NCBI GenBank assembly: GCA_013399015.1
Contig: VWZX01001133.1
Location: forward strand, 248,001 to 312,000
DNA length: 64,000 nt
Reading direction: 5' to 3'
Origin: Galbula dea
Taxonomy: Eukaryota > Chordata > Aves > Piciformes > Galbulidae
The notes under the pieces were generated by a model. That model was not told where the DNA came from. It searched no databases and saw nothing but the letters and a program-made list of their open reading frames with translations. Positions 46,574-58,900 of the stretch are shown piece after piece. How positions within the stretch are numbered: the stretch's first letter is position 1; every line of letters starts with the position of its first letter. The translations under genes were made by a program, and so were the position numbers.

Positions 46574-47608
46574 TGGCTTTGTAGCTAGGGCCTGGTGCAT
46601 CAGGTTCATGAAATAGAGAAAGGTTGTTGTGTCCTAGCTTGTCAGAGGACTTATCTCTTCAAACCTGGTCCTGCAGGAACAGCTGCAGTCCTGTGAGCAT
46701 CCCAGGAGCACAGCCTCAGCAGCAAGCCCACCTGAAAGCCATGGCTAGTGCCAGCAGCCCAGGGATGCTGCAGCAAACAGAGCTCTCCCCGCTCAGCTGT
46801 GGGCAACTTGGGGACCCATGGACAATGCCACTGCCAGGTGGGATGGCATGCTGAGGAGAGGACATGGCCTCACCTGTTTTCAGATGCACAGAGCAGAGTA
46901 CAAGTGACCAGCATGGGAGGACAGGTGGCTGTTAGCATTGTGGAAGCTTTTTATGCCACAACTCCTTCTCCTTAACACCAATCATTTACAACTAGCCACA
47001 GAGAGGAAAGAGACTCAACAGATGATGTAGAATGAACAGAGAAACACCAAACTTTGCAAAATTAAGTGTATTTTCAAACCCCAAGCATCTGCAGGTCACA
47101 TGTATGGCAAGAGTCACACCCAGGTGAGTGCTAGAAAAGATCAAAATGCACAAATCCAAGCATTCAGCTATCATCTACCCAATCTTCAGAGCAGAAAAGG
47201 GCTGGAATCCAGAAAGATGTCACCTATGAAGCTGCAGGAGTGTCTCCATCCAACCATGCCTGTCTTGGGGCTGACTGATGCCACCCTGCACCTTAGACAT
47301 TCATTTTTTCTCCCCCAGTTTTGGTCCTGTTCACTGTGATGTGGCAGCTCCACAGAGCTTCAGCTTGGCTCTGCAGCTCTCCCTCCCAAAGCACTTCCTA
47401 CACAAGGTGGCTGAGAGCCTGATGGGGCTTTGGTGGCCCGAGTCCAGCACCTACCAAAGGGCACATGGGAGTGAGCACTGCTGCGAGACTCCTCAAAGGT
47501 CTTTGTGTGCCCGAGCGAAGCCCATGTAGCCTGACTGAAAACTGTTCATCCAAAAATGGCTACAGTTTCTGCCTGTGTCTTTTCTGGAGGCTCCCAATCT
47601 GGGTTTAA

Positions 47609-47680
47609 CATCACAGAATCATTAAGGTTGGAAAAGACCTCCAAGATCATCAAGTCCAACCATCAAGCTCACCACCATCA
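47609..47680 (-). mobile_element. Short CR1 3' end remnant
   Basis: ATCACAGAATCATTAAGGTT, AAAGACCTCCAAGATCATCA and AGTCCAACCATC mark the terminal 70 bp of a dominant-subfamily CR1. Confidence 0.88.
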
Positions 47681-48607
47681 CCCAGCTCCATCAACCTCCT
47701 GCTGCTCACCCAACACTCCCAGCAGTGATTCTGGGGCTTGATTCTGTTCCTACACACACAGAGCTGATGGCAAAGCTCCTCTTTTCCCTTTTTCAGGTGA
47801 CTTTTTCTGGCAGCCAAGAGGACAAGCAGGCATGGTTAGAAAACAGGCTTGCAGCAGGAGAGGCACACATGTTTGAAGCTCAGAGCACGTTCCATCTTTC
47901 TAGCCAAGCAGACCACACTCACCACTGGATTTCTCAACAGCTCGGTGGTCCAGCAGCTGATAGATACTTGTGCAAGATAAAGAGCCTGAGTTGTACTGAG
48001 GAGCATTCCTAGGAGAGTCATCAACTGCTGCTCTCCAAGGGTCTAACATGGTATTGCAAGAAGCATGGAAGACCAACCCTAATGCTGTGCAGCACCAAGA
48101 AACCATGGCCTCTTATCACCACACGTTGTGGTCACCAGAGTCACCGCTCAGCTCCTCCCACAACACAGTTCAAGGACACTGCTTGGCACCCCTACACCAT
48201 AGGAAGGACTTTTGTCCTATCCAAGGAAGATAAACCAGAGTTAAAACACTTTGAAAACAAACCTCAATGTTATGGTAAAAACTGTGGTTGGTTGGAAGTA
48301 GGCAAAGGGTCTTCTAGTGGAGATTTTCCTACTCACATCCAAGATACATTTGTTACAAAACACTTAGAATGTTTTGTGTTGGACTTTTTCTTCTTCTGTT
48401 TTAGTTCTTGGGGGTTTATTGAGGGACTGCAGTGGGTAAAACCCTACACACAGAACTATCAGGTCCAGCAGCACCTTCAGAAGATACTGTGACAAGCAAC
48501 AAGCACAATCATCATCAGATTTCTTCAGGGAACTGCTCAGCTGGACCATCTGCTCTCTGCCCATGCTGGTTGCTGAAGGAACCTGATATTGTGGCAGCCC
48601 ATGGAGG

Positions 48608-48870
48608 TCCACAGTGGAGCATACCTCCACCTGCAGCCCTTGGAGGACCCCATGCCAAAGCAGATGGATGCCCCAAAGAGGCTGTGACCCCATGGGAAGC
48701 CCACACTGGAGCAGGGTCCTGGCAAGACCTGTGGCCCCATGGAGAGAAGAGCCCACACGGGAGAAGGTTTGCTGGCAGGAGCTTTCAGTCCATAGAGGAC
48801 CCACCCTGGAGCAACCTGCTTCTGAGGGACAGCACCCCGTGGAAGGGACCCACATTGGAGCAGCAGATCA
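48608..48870 (+). repeat. Degenerate ~50-bp repeats inside the LTR
   Basis: Variants of CCCACACTGGAGCAG recur near 48608, 48699, 48751, 48799 and 48848. The last four are spaced 48-52 bp, and intervening CCATGG/CCGTGG-type words also repeat. The array is part of the LTR-type element. Confidence 0.75.
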
Positions 48871-49112
48871 TGAAGAACTGCAGCTCATAGGAAGGACTCA
48901 TGTTGAAGAAGTTCATGAAGGGCAGGCTTCCATCAGAGGAACTTGCTGCAGCAGGAGAGGAGCAAGGAGCAGCAGACAAAGTGTGATGAACTGACCCCAA
49001 CCCCTGTTCCTCATCTGCCTGCACCACTGCGAGGGAGGAGGTGGAGAAAACTGGGAGTGAAGTTGAGCCCAGGAAGAAGGGAGGGGTGGGGGAAGGTGTC
49101 TGAAGATTTGGG

Positions 49113-49143
49113 TTTATTTCTCATTATCTTATTCTAATTTATT
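49113..49143 (-). terminator. Candidate SGPP2 polyadenylation signals within the LTR
   Basis: On the minus strand AATAAA occurs at 49143-49138 and again at 49118-49113, about 290-320 bp past the SGPP2 stop codon. Both fall in the antisense of the LTR. Nothing here proves that they are used. Confidence 0.4.
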
Positions 49144-49434
49144 AGCAATAAATAAATTTCCCCTCAAGTTGAGTCTGTTTTGCCCATGCTGGTAACTGCT
49201 GAGTGACCTCTCCCTGTCCTTACCTCAACCCAGGAGCCTTTCATTATCTTCTCTCTCCCCTGTCCAGCTGAGGAGGACAGTGAGAGAGTGGCTTTGGTGG
49301 AGATCCAGCCAAGGTCAACCCACCCTACCAGAGCAGAAAAGGCACAAGGCACTTTTTAGTCCAGTTCCCAACCTTGATGGACTCCTCTCTGAAGTGGTGG
49401 TGCTGAAGGTGGCTCTGGAAGGAAGGTCCTATGC

Positions 49435-49980
49435 TCACATCAGTCCTAGCAGCTGGTGGAACCGTGGCACAATCACGGTGGCACTGAGGCCGACCGAGAA
49501 GTAGGTTATGAACTTATAGGGCACTTCTACTTCCAGTCGCCTCCTGGCTTCCAGGTCACCCCTGGAGAACTTGTACCTGTAGCCCAGCAGGCCAAGGACC
49601 ACGCTCTTCATGAGCCAGCGTGTCAGGAGAACAAGGAGGATCCCTACCAAGAACCTGGTCAGCATTACCACCACCATTCTACTGGTGAGCAGAGGCAGTC
49701 CAAGCTGAAAGCTGTCCCTGGGGTAGCCTGAGGCAGCAAATTGGTTATTTAACCAAAATCCCAGAGTTGCTCCAGCTCCTGCTCCTAGGATAGTAGTGGT
49801 GTCTCCCCTGGTAGGGCTGTAGTAGTCCAGCTTGGGGTAGTTGTAGCATAAGAGGAGAGGCACAGCGATGGAGAGCAGCGGGCAGAAAGGACTAGTCAAC
49901 AGCAAGTGATCGATCGTGTCCCAGGCGGGGTAGAGGAGCAGAAGCAGCACAGCTGAAATCAGTGCCCCACCTATCACATC
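49435..49980 (-). CDS. SGPP2: SGPP2 exon 5, C terminus and stop
   Basis: The acceptor CTCTCTTTGCAG precedes 49980, and TAG is at 49437-49435. The 181 residues include several hydrophobic segments, the conserved CYNYPKLDYYSPTRGDTTTI block and the C-terminal EARRRLEVEVPYKF region, ending HQLLGLM. The stop lies about 105 bp from the LTR-type element. Confidence 0.95.
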   Translation of the reverse strand, partial: DVIGGALISAVLLLLLYPAWDTIDHLLLTSPFCPLLSIAVPLLLCYNYPKLDYYSPTRGDTTTILGAGAGATLGFWLNNQFAASGYPRDSFQLGLPLLTSRMVVVMLTRFLVGILLVLLTRWLMKSVVLGLLGYRYKFSRGDLEARRRLEVEVPYKFITYFSVGLSATVIVPRFHQLLGLM

Positions 49981-52900
49981 CTGCAAAGAGAGGAGGTTTA
50001 AAAAGCTTTGTGAGTCCTGGGAGACACCAAGGGTTGACCCCATAATGCCCTGCAGAAGCTAAAGCTAATCACAGGCAGGATTATCTATTTCCTGACACAA
50101 AATTTCCCCTTCCATTTGCTCCTCACCCAAGGTGTGAGGATAACCAGGGCAATACACAAAGCCAGTGGCTGTGAGGTGCCATGAGCTGTCAATAGCCCAC
50201 AATTATCCCTCTATTGATACTGATTTCTGGGTGATGTCTTCAAACTTACAAGCATGTTTTGGCCCAGCATGGACACAGAGGAGCTGGGGGCTGCTCTCCT
50301 CTGGCCTGCTCAGCTAAGGAGGAGATGGTTCAGATTTCTGTAAGATGAATTTACTTTTCTGGACCACAGAATCATTAAGGTTGGAAGAAACCTTTAAGAC
50401 CATCAGGTCCAACTGTCAGCCTATCACCACCACGACACTAAACCATGTCCCTCAGCACATCTAGATGTTTTTTGAACCCCTCCAGGGCTGATGACTCCAC
50501 CACTGCCCTGGGCAGCCTAGGCCAATGCCTAACAACTCTTCCAGTGAAGAAATTTTTCCTACTATCCAATCTAAACCTCCCTGATGCAACTTGAAGAGAT
50601 TTCCTCTTAGACCTCTCACTAGTAAACTTCCCACCCATGCACCCAGGAGCAGAATCTTCACTCTCCCTGGTGGCAGGTGGAGCTGCTGTGAACAGTCCCA
50701 GGAAGAACATTCTTGCCTCTGTAAACAGATTAACCTGGAGCCAACCCCACAATTACAAAGGAATTTTTAGATGAGGGCAGGCACGAGTTTTACTCAAGGT
50801 GCTGCACTACTGGCAAAGCTTAGAACTTCCAATTGCCTTGCTAGGATGTTCCCTCAGCACAGGCAAGCCTGGATGAAAAGCTGGATAGAAGCTGGCAACG
50901 TGTCCTCATGGCCCAGAAGTCAACTGTCTCCTGGGCTGCACCCCCAGAGCATGGCCAGCAAGTCAGGGAGAGGATTCTGCCTCTGTTCTGCCCTGGGGAG
51001 ACCTCACCTGCAGTGCTGGGTCCAACTCTGGAGTACTCAACACAGGAGAGACATGGACCTGGTGGAGAGGATCCAGAGGAGGCTACAGAAGTGATCTGAG
51101 GGCTGGTACCTCTCTGCTGTGAGGACAGGCTGAGAGAGTTGGGGTTGTTCAGCCTGGAGAAGAGAAGGCTCCAGGGAGACCTTCTGGCAGCCTTTCAGTA
51201 CTTAGAAGGGTTGATAAGAAAGATGGGGACAGATTTCCAGCAAGGCTTGTTGGGACAGGACAAGGGCTGATGGTTTGAAACTAAGAGGGAGATTTAGACT
51301 AGAGAGAAGGAAGAAATTGTTGCCACTGAGGGTGGTGAAACGCTGGCCCAGGCTGCCCAGAGAGGTTGTTTGGAGAGGATGTCTCCCAACTGCACATCTT
51401 CCCCCAAAGAACCTCTCCTTGTAGTGAGATCCTATGAACAGAGAGGTTGCTTTTGGGCAGCCTGTGCTCATCAGGCATGTCCTCAGCTCCATCCCCACCA
51501 CAACACCCCTAGGATGAAGACCCCAGCCACATCCATTTGCCCTTTGGACAGGCAGCATTGCTCACAGTTCAACTGAGGAGCTTGCTTTTTAATTTAGTTT
51601 TATTTTCAAGCCCTTTTTCATCATGTCAAAGGCACAAAGAACTTTTTATTCTTTACCCTAAAATCCATCTAAATTTAGAGGAGTCTTATGAAGGACCAGC
51701 AAGGGAAGTATGCAAAGAATTTGTACTGATGGACCTAAGGTCACTGGCCAAGAAAGGGTGTCTGCAGCTTTGATTTAAGATATTGTTTTGATCCACTAGG
51801 GCCTAGAAGGGAAGATCCAAGCTATATTTTACAGATAACCTTAATCTCATAAGAGCATCTTACAGGCATCTAGTCTCCCTATTCCAAACATAATAATTAA
51901 TTAGTGGGAGAAAAAAATAAAGCAATTATTGATGTATATGCAACCAATCAACAATTCCTGTCAAGCTGCTGCAGAGGAGGAGCCAGCAGTTTGCTTCCAG
52001 CCTTGGGAAGCCCGACCCAGCCCTTCCCACCGCTCCATGATGCTTCCCTCTCCTCAGGAAGGAACCAGCTACTGTGGAATCAAATCTGTCCTCAGAGCAG
52101 AGCTGACATCACCCAAGACCTGCACCCAAAGCAGGTCAAGTCACAGATGTGTGATGATTATTTGCTGGTGAAGGATTTGCACATCTCAGTCCTCTAAGAA
52201 TGCATTTCCTTCCAGCTGAAAATGAGAAGCTTGTCATAATATTTCAGTGTCATGTCCCTGGATGGTCACAGGAGACATGTTGCTCCCCAAGGGCAGCTCA
52301 CTTGTCATGTCTGACCCTCTCCTGGTCCTGGTGGGAATTCCTCCACCTGCTGTTCCCTCCCCTGATGCTCCCAGGCTGAACCAGCCTCGACTGTTTCTCG
52401 CTGACAACAGTGATACTATTGCACAAAAGGCTTAGCCAAGGAGCAGAGGCACTTGCCCAAGTGCATTCCTTGCAATTAACATTACCAAACACAGACCTAC
52501 AACTAGGGATGCCACCCTGACCTCACCCAGCTCCTCAACCCCACCCCACCCCTGCTTCCACCATGGGATAAAGAATTCCCTTGCAGACTCAAATAGCAAT
52601 AGCCTGAGGGTTTCCTCGCAGATGCCTCCGAACTTACAGCCTGAAATTTAGTGCCCTGGCTCCTGTGCTCGTATGGGAGCACGGTGAAGGCAGGACAGCC
52701 ACTGCTTGAGGGGTGGGAGATGGAGAAATGGAGGAGAGGAGAGGAAAGAGAGAGAGAGGGACAACGGACATGAGGCATCCTTACCAGGACTGTGTGCATC
52801 CCTGTGTAGAGCCTGCTGAGACACACCAGTGCTGAGAACACAAATGCTGCTGCCAGGCCAAGTTCAAATGGATACTGTGAAAAGGGGAAAAAAAACCCAA

Positions 52901-55900
52901 CAAAAACAACCCCAAAACTTAAATACACCAATTACATCATCATCTGAAATAAAGCAGCCAAGCAGCTGGTCTGACAGATCTCCCATGGGGAAGGCACTTC
53001 CTTCTGAGATCTAAGGAAGAAATGTTTCACACTGAGGGTGGTGAGAGCCTGGCCCAGGTTGCCCAGAGGTGGGAGATGTCCCATCCGTGGAACCATTGCA
53101 GGTCAGGTTGTCTGGGGCTCTGAGCAACCTGATCTAGTTGCAGATGTCTTGTGTCTGCCACTCCCCCCCGGCCACCCCCCTGGTACAGGCAACACCAGGG
53201 AAAAAAATCACAGTCCCCAAAAATGAGTACAGAAGTCCTCTGGAAGTGGCAACAGCTTTGGATTTGCCACTTGTGTAGCTTGCTGGAAGCAGACACATGT
53301 TTTTCTTCTCTTTTCACCCCTTACCTTGTAGAGGTTGGCAGTGGCCAGGAGGAAGGAGAAGGAGATGGCAGTGGCTGCCATGGCATGGGTGGAAGGCATC
53401 CCATACTCTGCATCTGTCCTCATCTCCAGCTTGACCACAGGTGGGGAGAGAGGCCGAGGCCACTTGAGGATGTCCTTGGAGACCTGCCCTATGTACATCA
53501 CTATCTAGAGAGAAGAGAGGCCAGAGGGCTGTCAGTCAGCATGGGCAACCCCCACTCAGCCCAGCCAGCCACCCACTTCTCTTCCTCCTGCAAAATTCAC
53601 CATCCCAAGAGCAGATTCCACCCCTGAATTATTGAAGACGTTTCCATTATCCCAGACAGCTAAGGAAGTGGCTGTTGGACTGCCCCAGGTTGTAACCTGA
53701 TCAGAAGTGGGACCAAAAGGAAGGCTCCCTGATGAGATGGAATAGCACAGGATGGTGTGGGACAGACAGCTGGTTCCCACCCCATGATGGAGATGTTTCC
53801 CCCTCACCCCTTACATCTCTCCTGCAAAGCCAACAGCTCTAAGAGACATTTTTCCACCACCACCTTCAAACCATCACCTAGCCCAGCCACATCCCACCCA
53901 GCACCTCTCCAGGGTCACCACCAGCTCTCCTCTTCCCAGCAGCTCCCACTCCACCCACCACACAGGTGGTGGAGGAACCCAACACCACCAGTGTAGTTAT
54001 TAAATAATACCCTGGGTGTGATTATCAAATAAGGACTTGGGGAAAGTTTAATTAAAACTATCTTTTAAATATAAAACTCAGGTTAGCTGACACCTGCCAT
54101 GAAAGCTCAGCTGCTGTGTGAGACAGCTCCCTACTCTGCTTCTCACGCTTCCACCAGCAGAGGAGGGGGCTTAAAATAACATTCTCCCCATGCTGCTGCC
54201 AGCCACATGCCAGAAAAGCAACAGAATCATCCACTGCCACCTTCACCACCGGCCACATCACATCCCTTCCTCTGCACCCCACAAGCCAACACAAGAAAGG
54301 GCTTCACCTTACAAGTGTTCAGGATTCACAAATCAGGACCAGGAAAAAGCCAAAAGCCTTCCATCCCACATTCTTCATCCCCCCTCTCCACAGTCAAGGA
54401 GATGCTGTGGGGAGTGCTAGGTTTGGAGCCATCTCCAGAGCCTGGCAAAGTGACTGCTGGTGCCTTTGCATCCGTCTTCCCTCATGGTGTCAATGACACA
54501 AGCACCTGGTTATCAGCCCTGGCTGCTCGCTGCTCCTGGGGCCACAGGGCACCAGAAACAACCTGCCCCAGTCTATGCACAGCACCCAACAGCTCCAGCA
54601 TCAAGGCTCTGAAAGAATCACCACCTGGGTTGGTTTGGTCAGTGTCACCAGTTTCCAGAGGGATTGCAGGCAGACCCTTGGAAGTGAATTCAATTCCAGG
54701 GTCAAAAGTAAAATGACTCCCTCTGATGGCACAGAGAAGGTTGAGGCTACCACTTGTGATAGCAGCTGAGAGGTGAGGTGGGACCTGACAGTTTATCAGC
54801 AGTCCTCTGGAATAACCACTTCCACTGGTGGAAATATTATTAGCACCAGTGAGTAATAGCATTACAGAAAAGGAAATGAGTCATCCTTGAAATGAAGGTT
54901 GTGCTGGGACTCCTCTGGTGGTGGGAAAAACAGGCTGGATGCTGGAGGTGGTATGAGCAAACAAAAAAATATCAGGCATCTTCACAGCACCTTTCTTCCT
55001 GGCATCCCAGGCTAAATTCTGCCCCTTCTGCTGCTTAAAACCCATCTTGAGCAGACGCACAAATGATGAGATGTGGAACAACCTGCATGAAGCATGAAGA
55101 AGAGTCCAGAAAATGTTCAACCTGAACTCTGAAGCACCAGACCTTTGCCTTTGGCTTATCTGGGTGCTGTGCACGTGGTTTCCCAGGCCATGTCCTGGCA
55201 GAAGCAGCAGATGTGCGTGTGCTGAACCATCCCCCACCAGCTGATTTGGCAGCCTTCCCTGGGAAGGTGGAAAACCCCAAGCAAAGGTGTTCCTCTGGTT
55301 TTCCTGCCTCCTCCATGGGCTGCTCAGCTCCAAAGAGTAAAATTAAAAAGAAAAACCAGCCCATGTAGGAGGTCACTGTGGATGCTGTCACCATGTGACA
55401 AATGTTTGGCAGAAAGACAGCTACAGAACGATTGATCAGAGAATCATGATGGTTGGAGAAGCCCTCTGAGACCATCGAGTCCAACCACCCACCCAGCATT
55501 GCCATGCTCGCCACTAAACCATGGCTCCAAGCACCACATCTACACAGTTTTGGAACCCAACCAGGGATAGTGACTCCATCACTGCCCTGGGCAGCCTGGG
55601 CCAATGCTTAACCACTCTTTCTGAGAAGACTTTTTTCCTAATATCCAACCTGAACCTCCCCTGGTGCAATTTCTTATTCAGTTTAGCATGTCCTGAATTT
55701 TCTTCAATCAACTTAAAACCAAGATGTTCCTCAAACTCCAATGTGTAGCAGTACTGCTGGGGTGAGGATAACAGCAGCCCTTTGTATGCCAAGGCATCAG
55801 GAGAAGGAAAGGCAAAGCTTCATTGCCACTTTGGGTCAAGAGCATCACATTTTACTACACAGAGGCAATAAGTTGCTACAGCAGCACAAAAGCCTCTGCA

Positions 55901-58900
55901 GCCTTTCCCTGAGGGTTTCCTCTGAGTCATCTATATGACCTATCTCCAAAAATACACCATCCTCACCTGGAGCTTCACACTGGGGTAGACAAGGTTCACC
56001 TATCTCTGTGTTTCAGCAGACCTTGCTTTAGTCAACAATGACGAATCCAACTTCAAGCATCAGCATCCCCCCAGCTCCAGATGCCAACCCATCTGTTCCA
56101 ACATCTGGGGTGAGGAATTGGTCTTCTCCCTGTGAACATCACAGTCCCACAGAGCAACCTTTCTCCTCCAGCATCCCTCCACTGCCACAGCCTCCACACG
56201 GGCGTGGACACACATGACCACCCCACAGATATGTGAAAGTCAAGAGGAGCAATTCTTTATGTACTCTAATATTTTGGTTAAGAAAGGTAAACCAGGATAT
56301 CTTGATTTTCAAACTCTGCTTTTGCAGCTCTTCTACTCTGTGCTATTGATCTGTTAAAAGGACAGGGTGAAATTCTAGAGAAGACATGGGGTCAGTGATA
56401 GCATTAGTGACTTCTTCCCCACTCTGACTTTGAATCTGCTGCTTTGGCTCCAAGATAGAAACTCTAGAACCTGCCTCTAGAAACTGTGAGGATTTGTCAT
56501 CTCCTCAGAAAGGAAATTAACAGTTTGAAAATGAGGTTGCTTTTGGTTTTATGATAAGCACTGTGAGCTGATAGGAGAGACAGAGCATGTTGGGAACATG
56601 GGAAAGAGGAAGGGGGGGAAACATAAGGATGTTCTATTAATAAACCAGTATTTGGAGGAGATTAGTCAAGCAAAAGCCAAGTCTGCAGTCGTGGTGAAGG
56701 CAGGAGTGACTTTGATTCACCACACAGGAATTAAACCAAGCCTCCAGACTGCACTGCTCACTGCTGCTATTCTCAGCATCCCCAGGCTAAGGCTTGAGTG
56801 AGCAGATAAACATTGCACCAGGTAGTAGCTGTGACTGTGCTCCTCAAGAATCACTTGGTTCACAGTGAGAGAAGAGCAGGGTAAGGAAAAGCATGTTCTC
56901 ATGATGATTCTCCTCCTATCCCCAAGTCAATGCCAAGAACTAAGGTTTGGCTTGAGCTAAAACCACCATGAGAGTCACTGAGCATCACTGCTGGAATTTC
57001 ACCACAGCAGAAGCCCGGGTGGAAGAAGCCCTGAAGAGCAGAGGAGCATCCTCAGCCTGAGAAGCCACCTCCCCCTGCCCCCTCCCCCCCCCATTGCATC
57101 CTGCTCCCCATCACCTCCTGGGTCAGGTACAACAGGATGGCCAAAGTCCTACTGAGCTGGTGGGATGCTCAAACACTTAGGTTGTCCCAGCTGTGATCTG
57201 AGGAGCACATCCATGGTGCAAGTCTCCAGCCCAGCATAAACAGGACAGGATGGATGTCATAGCAAGCCACAGCAGTGGAGAGGAGGGAAGGGACACCACA
57301 GATAGCTTCTTTATGGGGATGACTTTGACTCTCTCAAGGCAGACTTCAGAACAACAAAACCAGAACAAGATCAAGAGAACCTCCTGTCTCCAGAAGTATA
57401 ACCAACCAACATCCTAGATGTCCACTCTTGTCTTTAAATCATCCAACCAAAGCAGATTATCTTGTGATGGCTCCAAATAAGAAAGATTTGGGGCCACAGT
57501 CTCCTGGCAGCAGGAAAAACTGCTGTCATGTTGAGCTGGTTTATCATCTAACACCTACAAGTGGGAACCACCTTGCCCTAGTGAAATATGAAAGGTTTCT
57601 GATTTAAACTTCACCTTAAATTATTCTTGACTGGAATTCTCGGTTGCAAAACCTCCCTACCATTTTTTCTTTCAAGGACAGCATCCACCACCAGCATGTG
57701 CAACATTTCATCATCTTGCCTATGACATTTTATTTGACAAACCATTTATTTTTGAGTTCTGAGGCTTTGTAGTTACTTACATGCCCCCAAAGTGTCTTAC
57801 TTGGTTTTATGTAATGCTATAGATGATGTTTTGAAGAGTTTTGACTTTGGAGTGACCAGATTTATCAGCTCTTCCAATCTTGTTTTGGTGACATGTTGCA
57901 AAGTACATCAATATTTTGGTGCAATGTTGCAAAGTACACGAATGTTTGGGTGAGATGTTGCAGAAGCACAGAGAAACTGACAACCACTTAAGAACCATTA
58001 AACCCAGAGTTTGCTGCTCAGTCTGTTTCTAAAGCAGCACCCAGGGATTCAGTCATGCCAGTGGCTTCATCATGCAGGGAAATTTCTGATGGTTGTTCAA
58101 CTCCAGAGAGCCCAAGTTCAGAGCTTGTCATTCCCAAGAAACTAAATGCCAAGAGCCTTTGGAAAACTGTTCCTCTGAATTGCCATGGATTGAGACCCAG
58201 GATCTCCTCAGATCTGCTGGAGCTTCACCCAGCACCACTTCAGGAGTCCAGTGGGTGCCCACCTGGCAGCTCCAGGCACCCAGACACTGCCTTCCTGCTG
58301 CTTTAAGCTCCCAAGGCATTGGGTGAGACTTCAGCCAGCGCTTCCCACAGCCATCCAGCTAAACAAAGCACAAGCAGCTGGTTTGAGGGACCCAGACATC
58401 CGAGGGCATCAAGCCCACTTCTCTGTAGTTGCCAAAATCAGAATCATTATGGATGGAAAAGACTTCTGAGATGATTGAGTCCATCTGTGGACACAACACT
58501 CCCATGCTCACCACTAAAGCATGGCCCCAAGCACCACATCCACACATTTTTTTTTGAGCTCTTCCAGGGATGGTGACTCCAGCACCTCCCTGGGCAGCCT
58601 GGGCCAAAGCCTGAGAACACTCTGGAGGAAGAAATTCTAAAAACTTTCTCCATCATTTTTCACCCTGCCCTTCACCCTTTGGAGCCATTTCACAACCTTT
58701 GGCTTCAGCTTCACTTATTTATGACTGCCTCCTGCATGTTTCTTCTTGTGGCTCTGCTTTTATCTCCAGCAGCTCCTTCCTTCCCCCGGTGTTTACAGCC
58801 AGCCTCCTGCTCTCTCCCTGACTTCACTTTGTTAGGGACTTATCTAGGCTTTCAGTCTCTGCTCAGAAAATAGCCTGTTCCCTAATCACCCCTGGACCCC

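Larger units (their letters stand above)
48360..49330 (+). mobile_element. Avian endogenous-retrovirus-type LTR, probably solitary
   Basis: The sequence resembles a repeat I recall as widespread in neoavian genomes and believe to be an ERV LTR. It has the AGAAGATACTGTGACAAGCA block, a 50-bp degenerate repeat zone, the GATTTGGGTTTATTTCTCAT block, overlapping AATAAA signals at 49147-49156, GAGTCTGTTTTGCCCATG, and CTCTCTCCCCTGTCCAGCTG near the end. No gag, pol or env frames were seen beside it. The 3' border is near 49330. The 5' border is uncertain, possibly as far left as about 48268, and no target-site duplication was evident. Class (ERVL-like) is a guess. It lies antisense to SGPP2. Confidence 0.6.
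43593..49434. other. Convergent intergenic region between FARSB and SGPP2
   Basis: The two genes end tail to tail here. It holds the FARSB 3' UTR, four CR1 pieces (44828-45285, 46099-46254, 46450-46573, 47609-47680) and an ERV-type LTR (about 48360-49330). The unassigned part, 47700-48360, has open frames without recognisable similarity. The SGPP2 3' UTR must begin at 49434 and extend leftwards. Confidence 0.8.
49981..52784. other. SGPP2 intron 4
   Basis: This 2.8 kb intron contains two CR1 segments in opposite orientation (50364-50622 and 50891-51370) and otherwise unrecognised sequence. A GA-rich tract sits near 52732-52762. Confidence 0.8.

Noticed and set aside
55035..55604. 189-codon minus-strand open frame in SGPP2 intron 2
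   Set aside because: It starts in a CR1 copy and runs into unrelated intron sequence, without splice context or family motifs.
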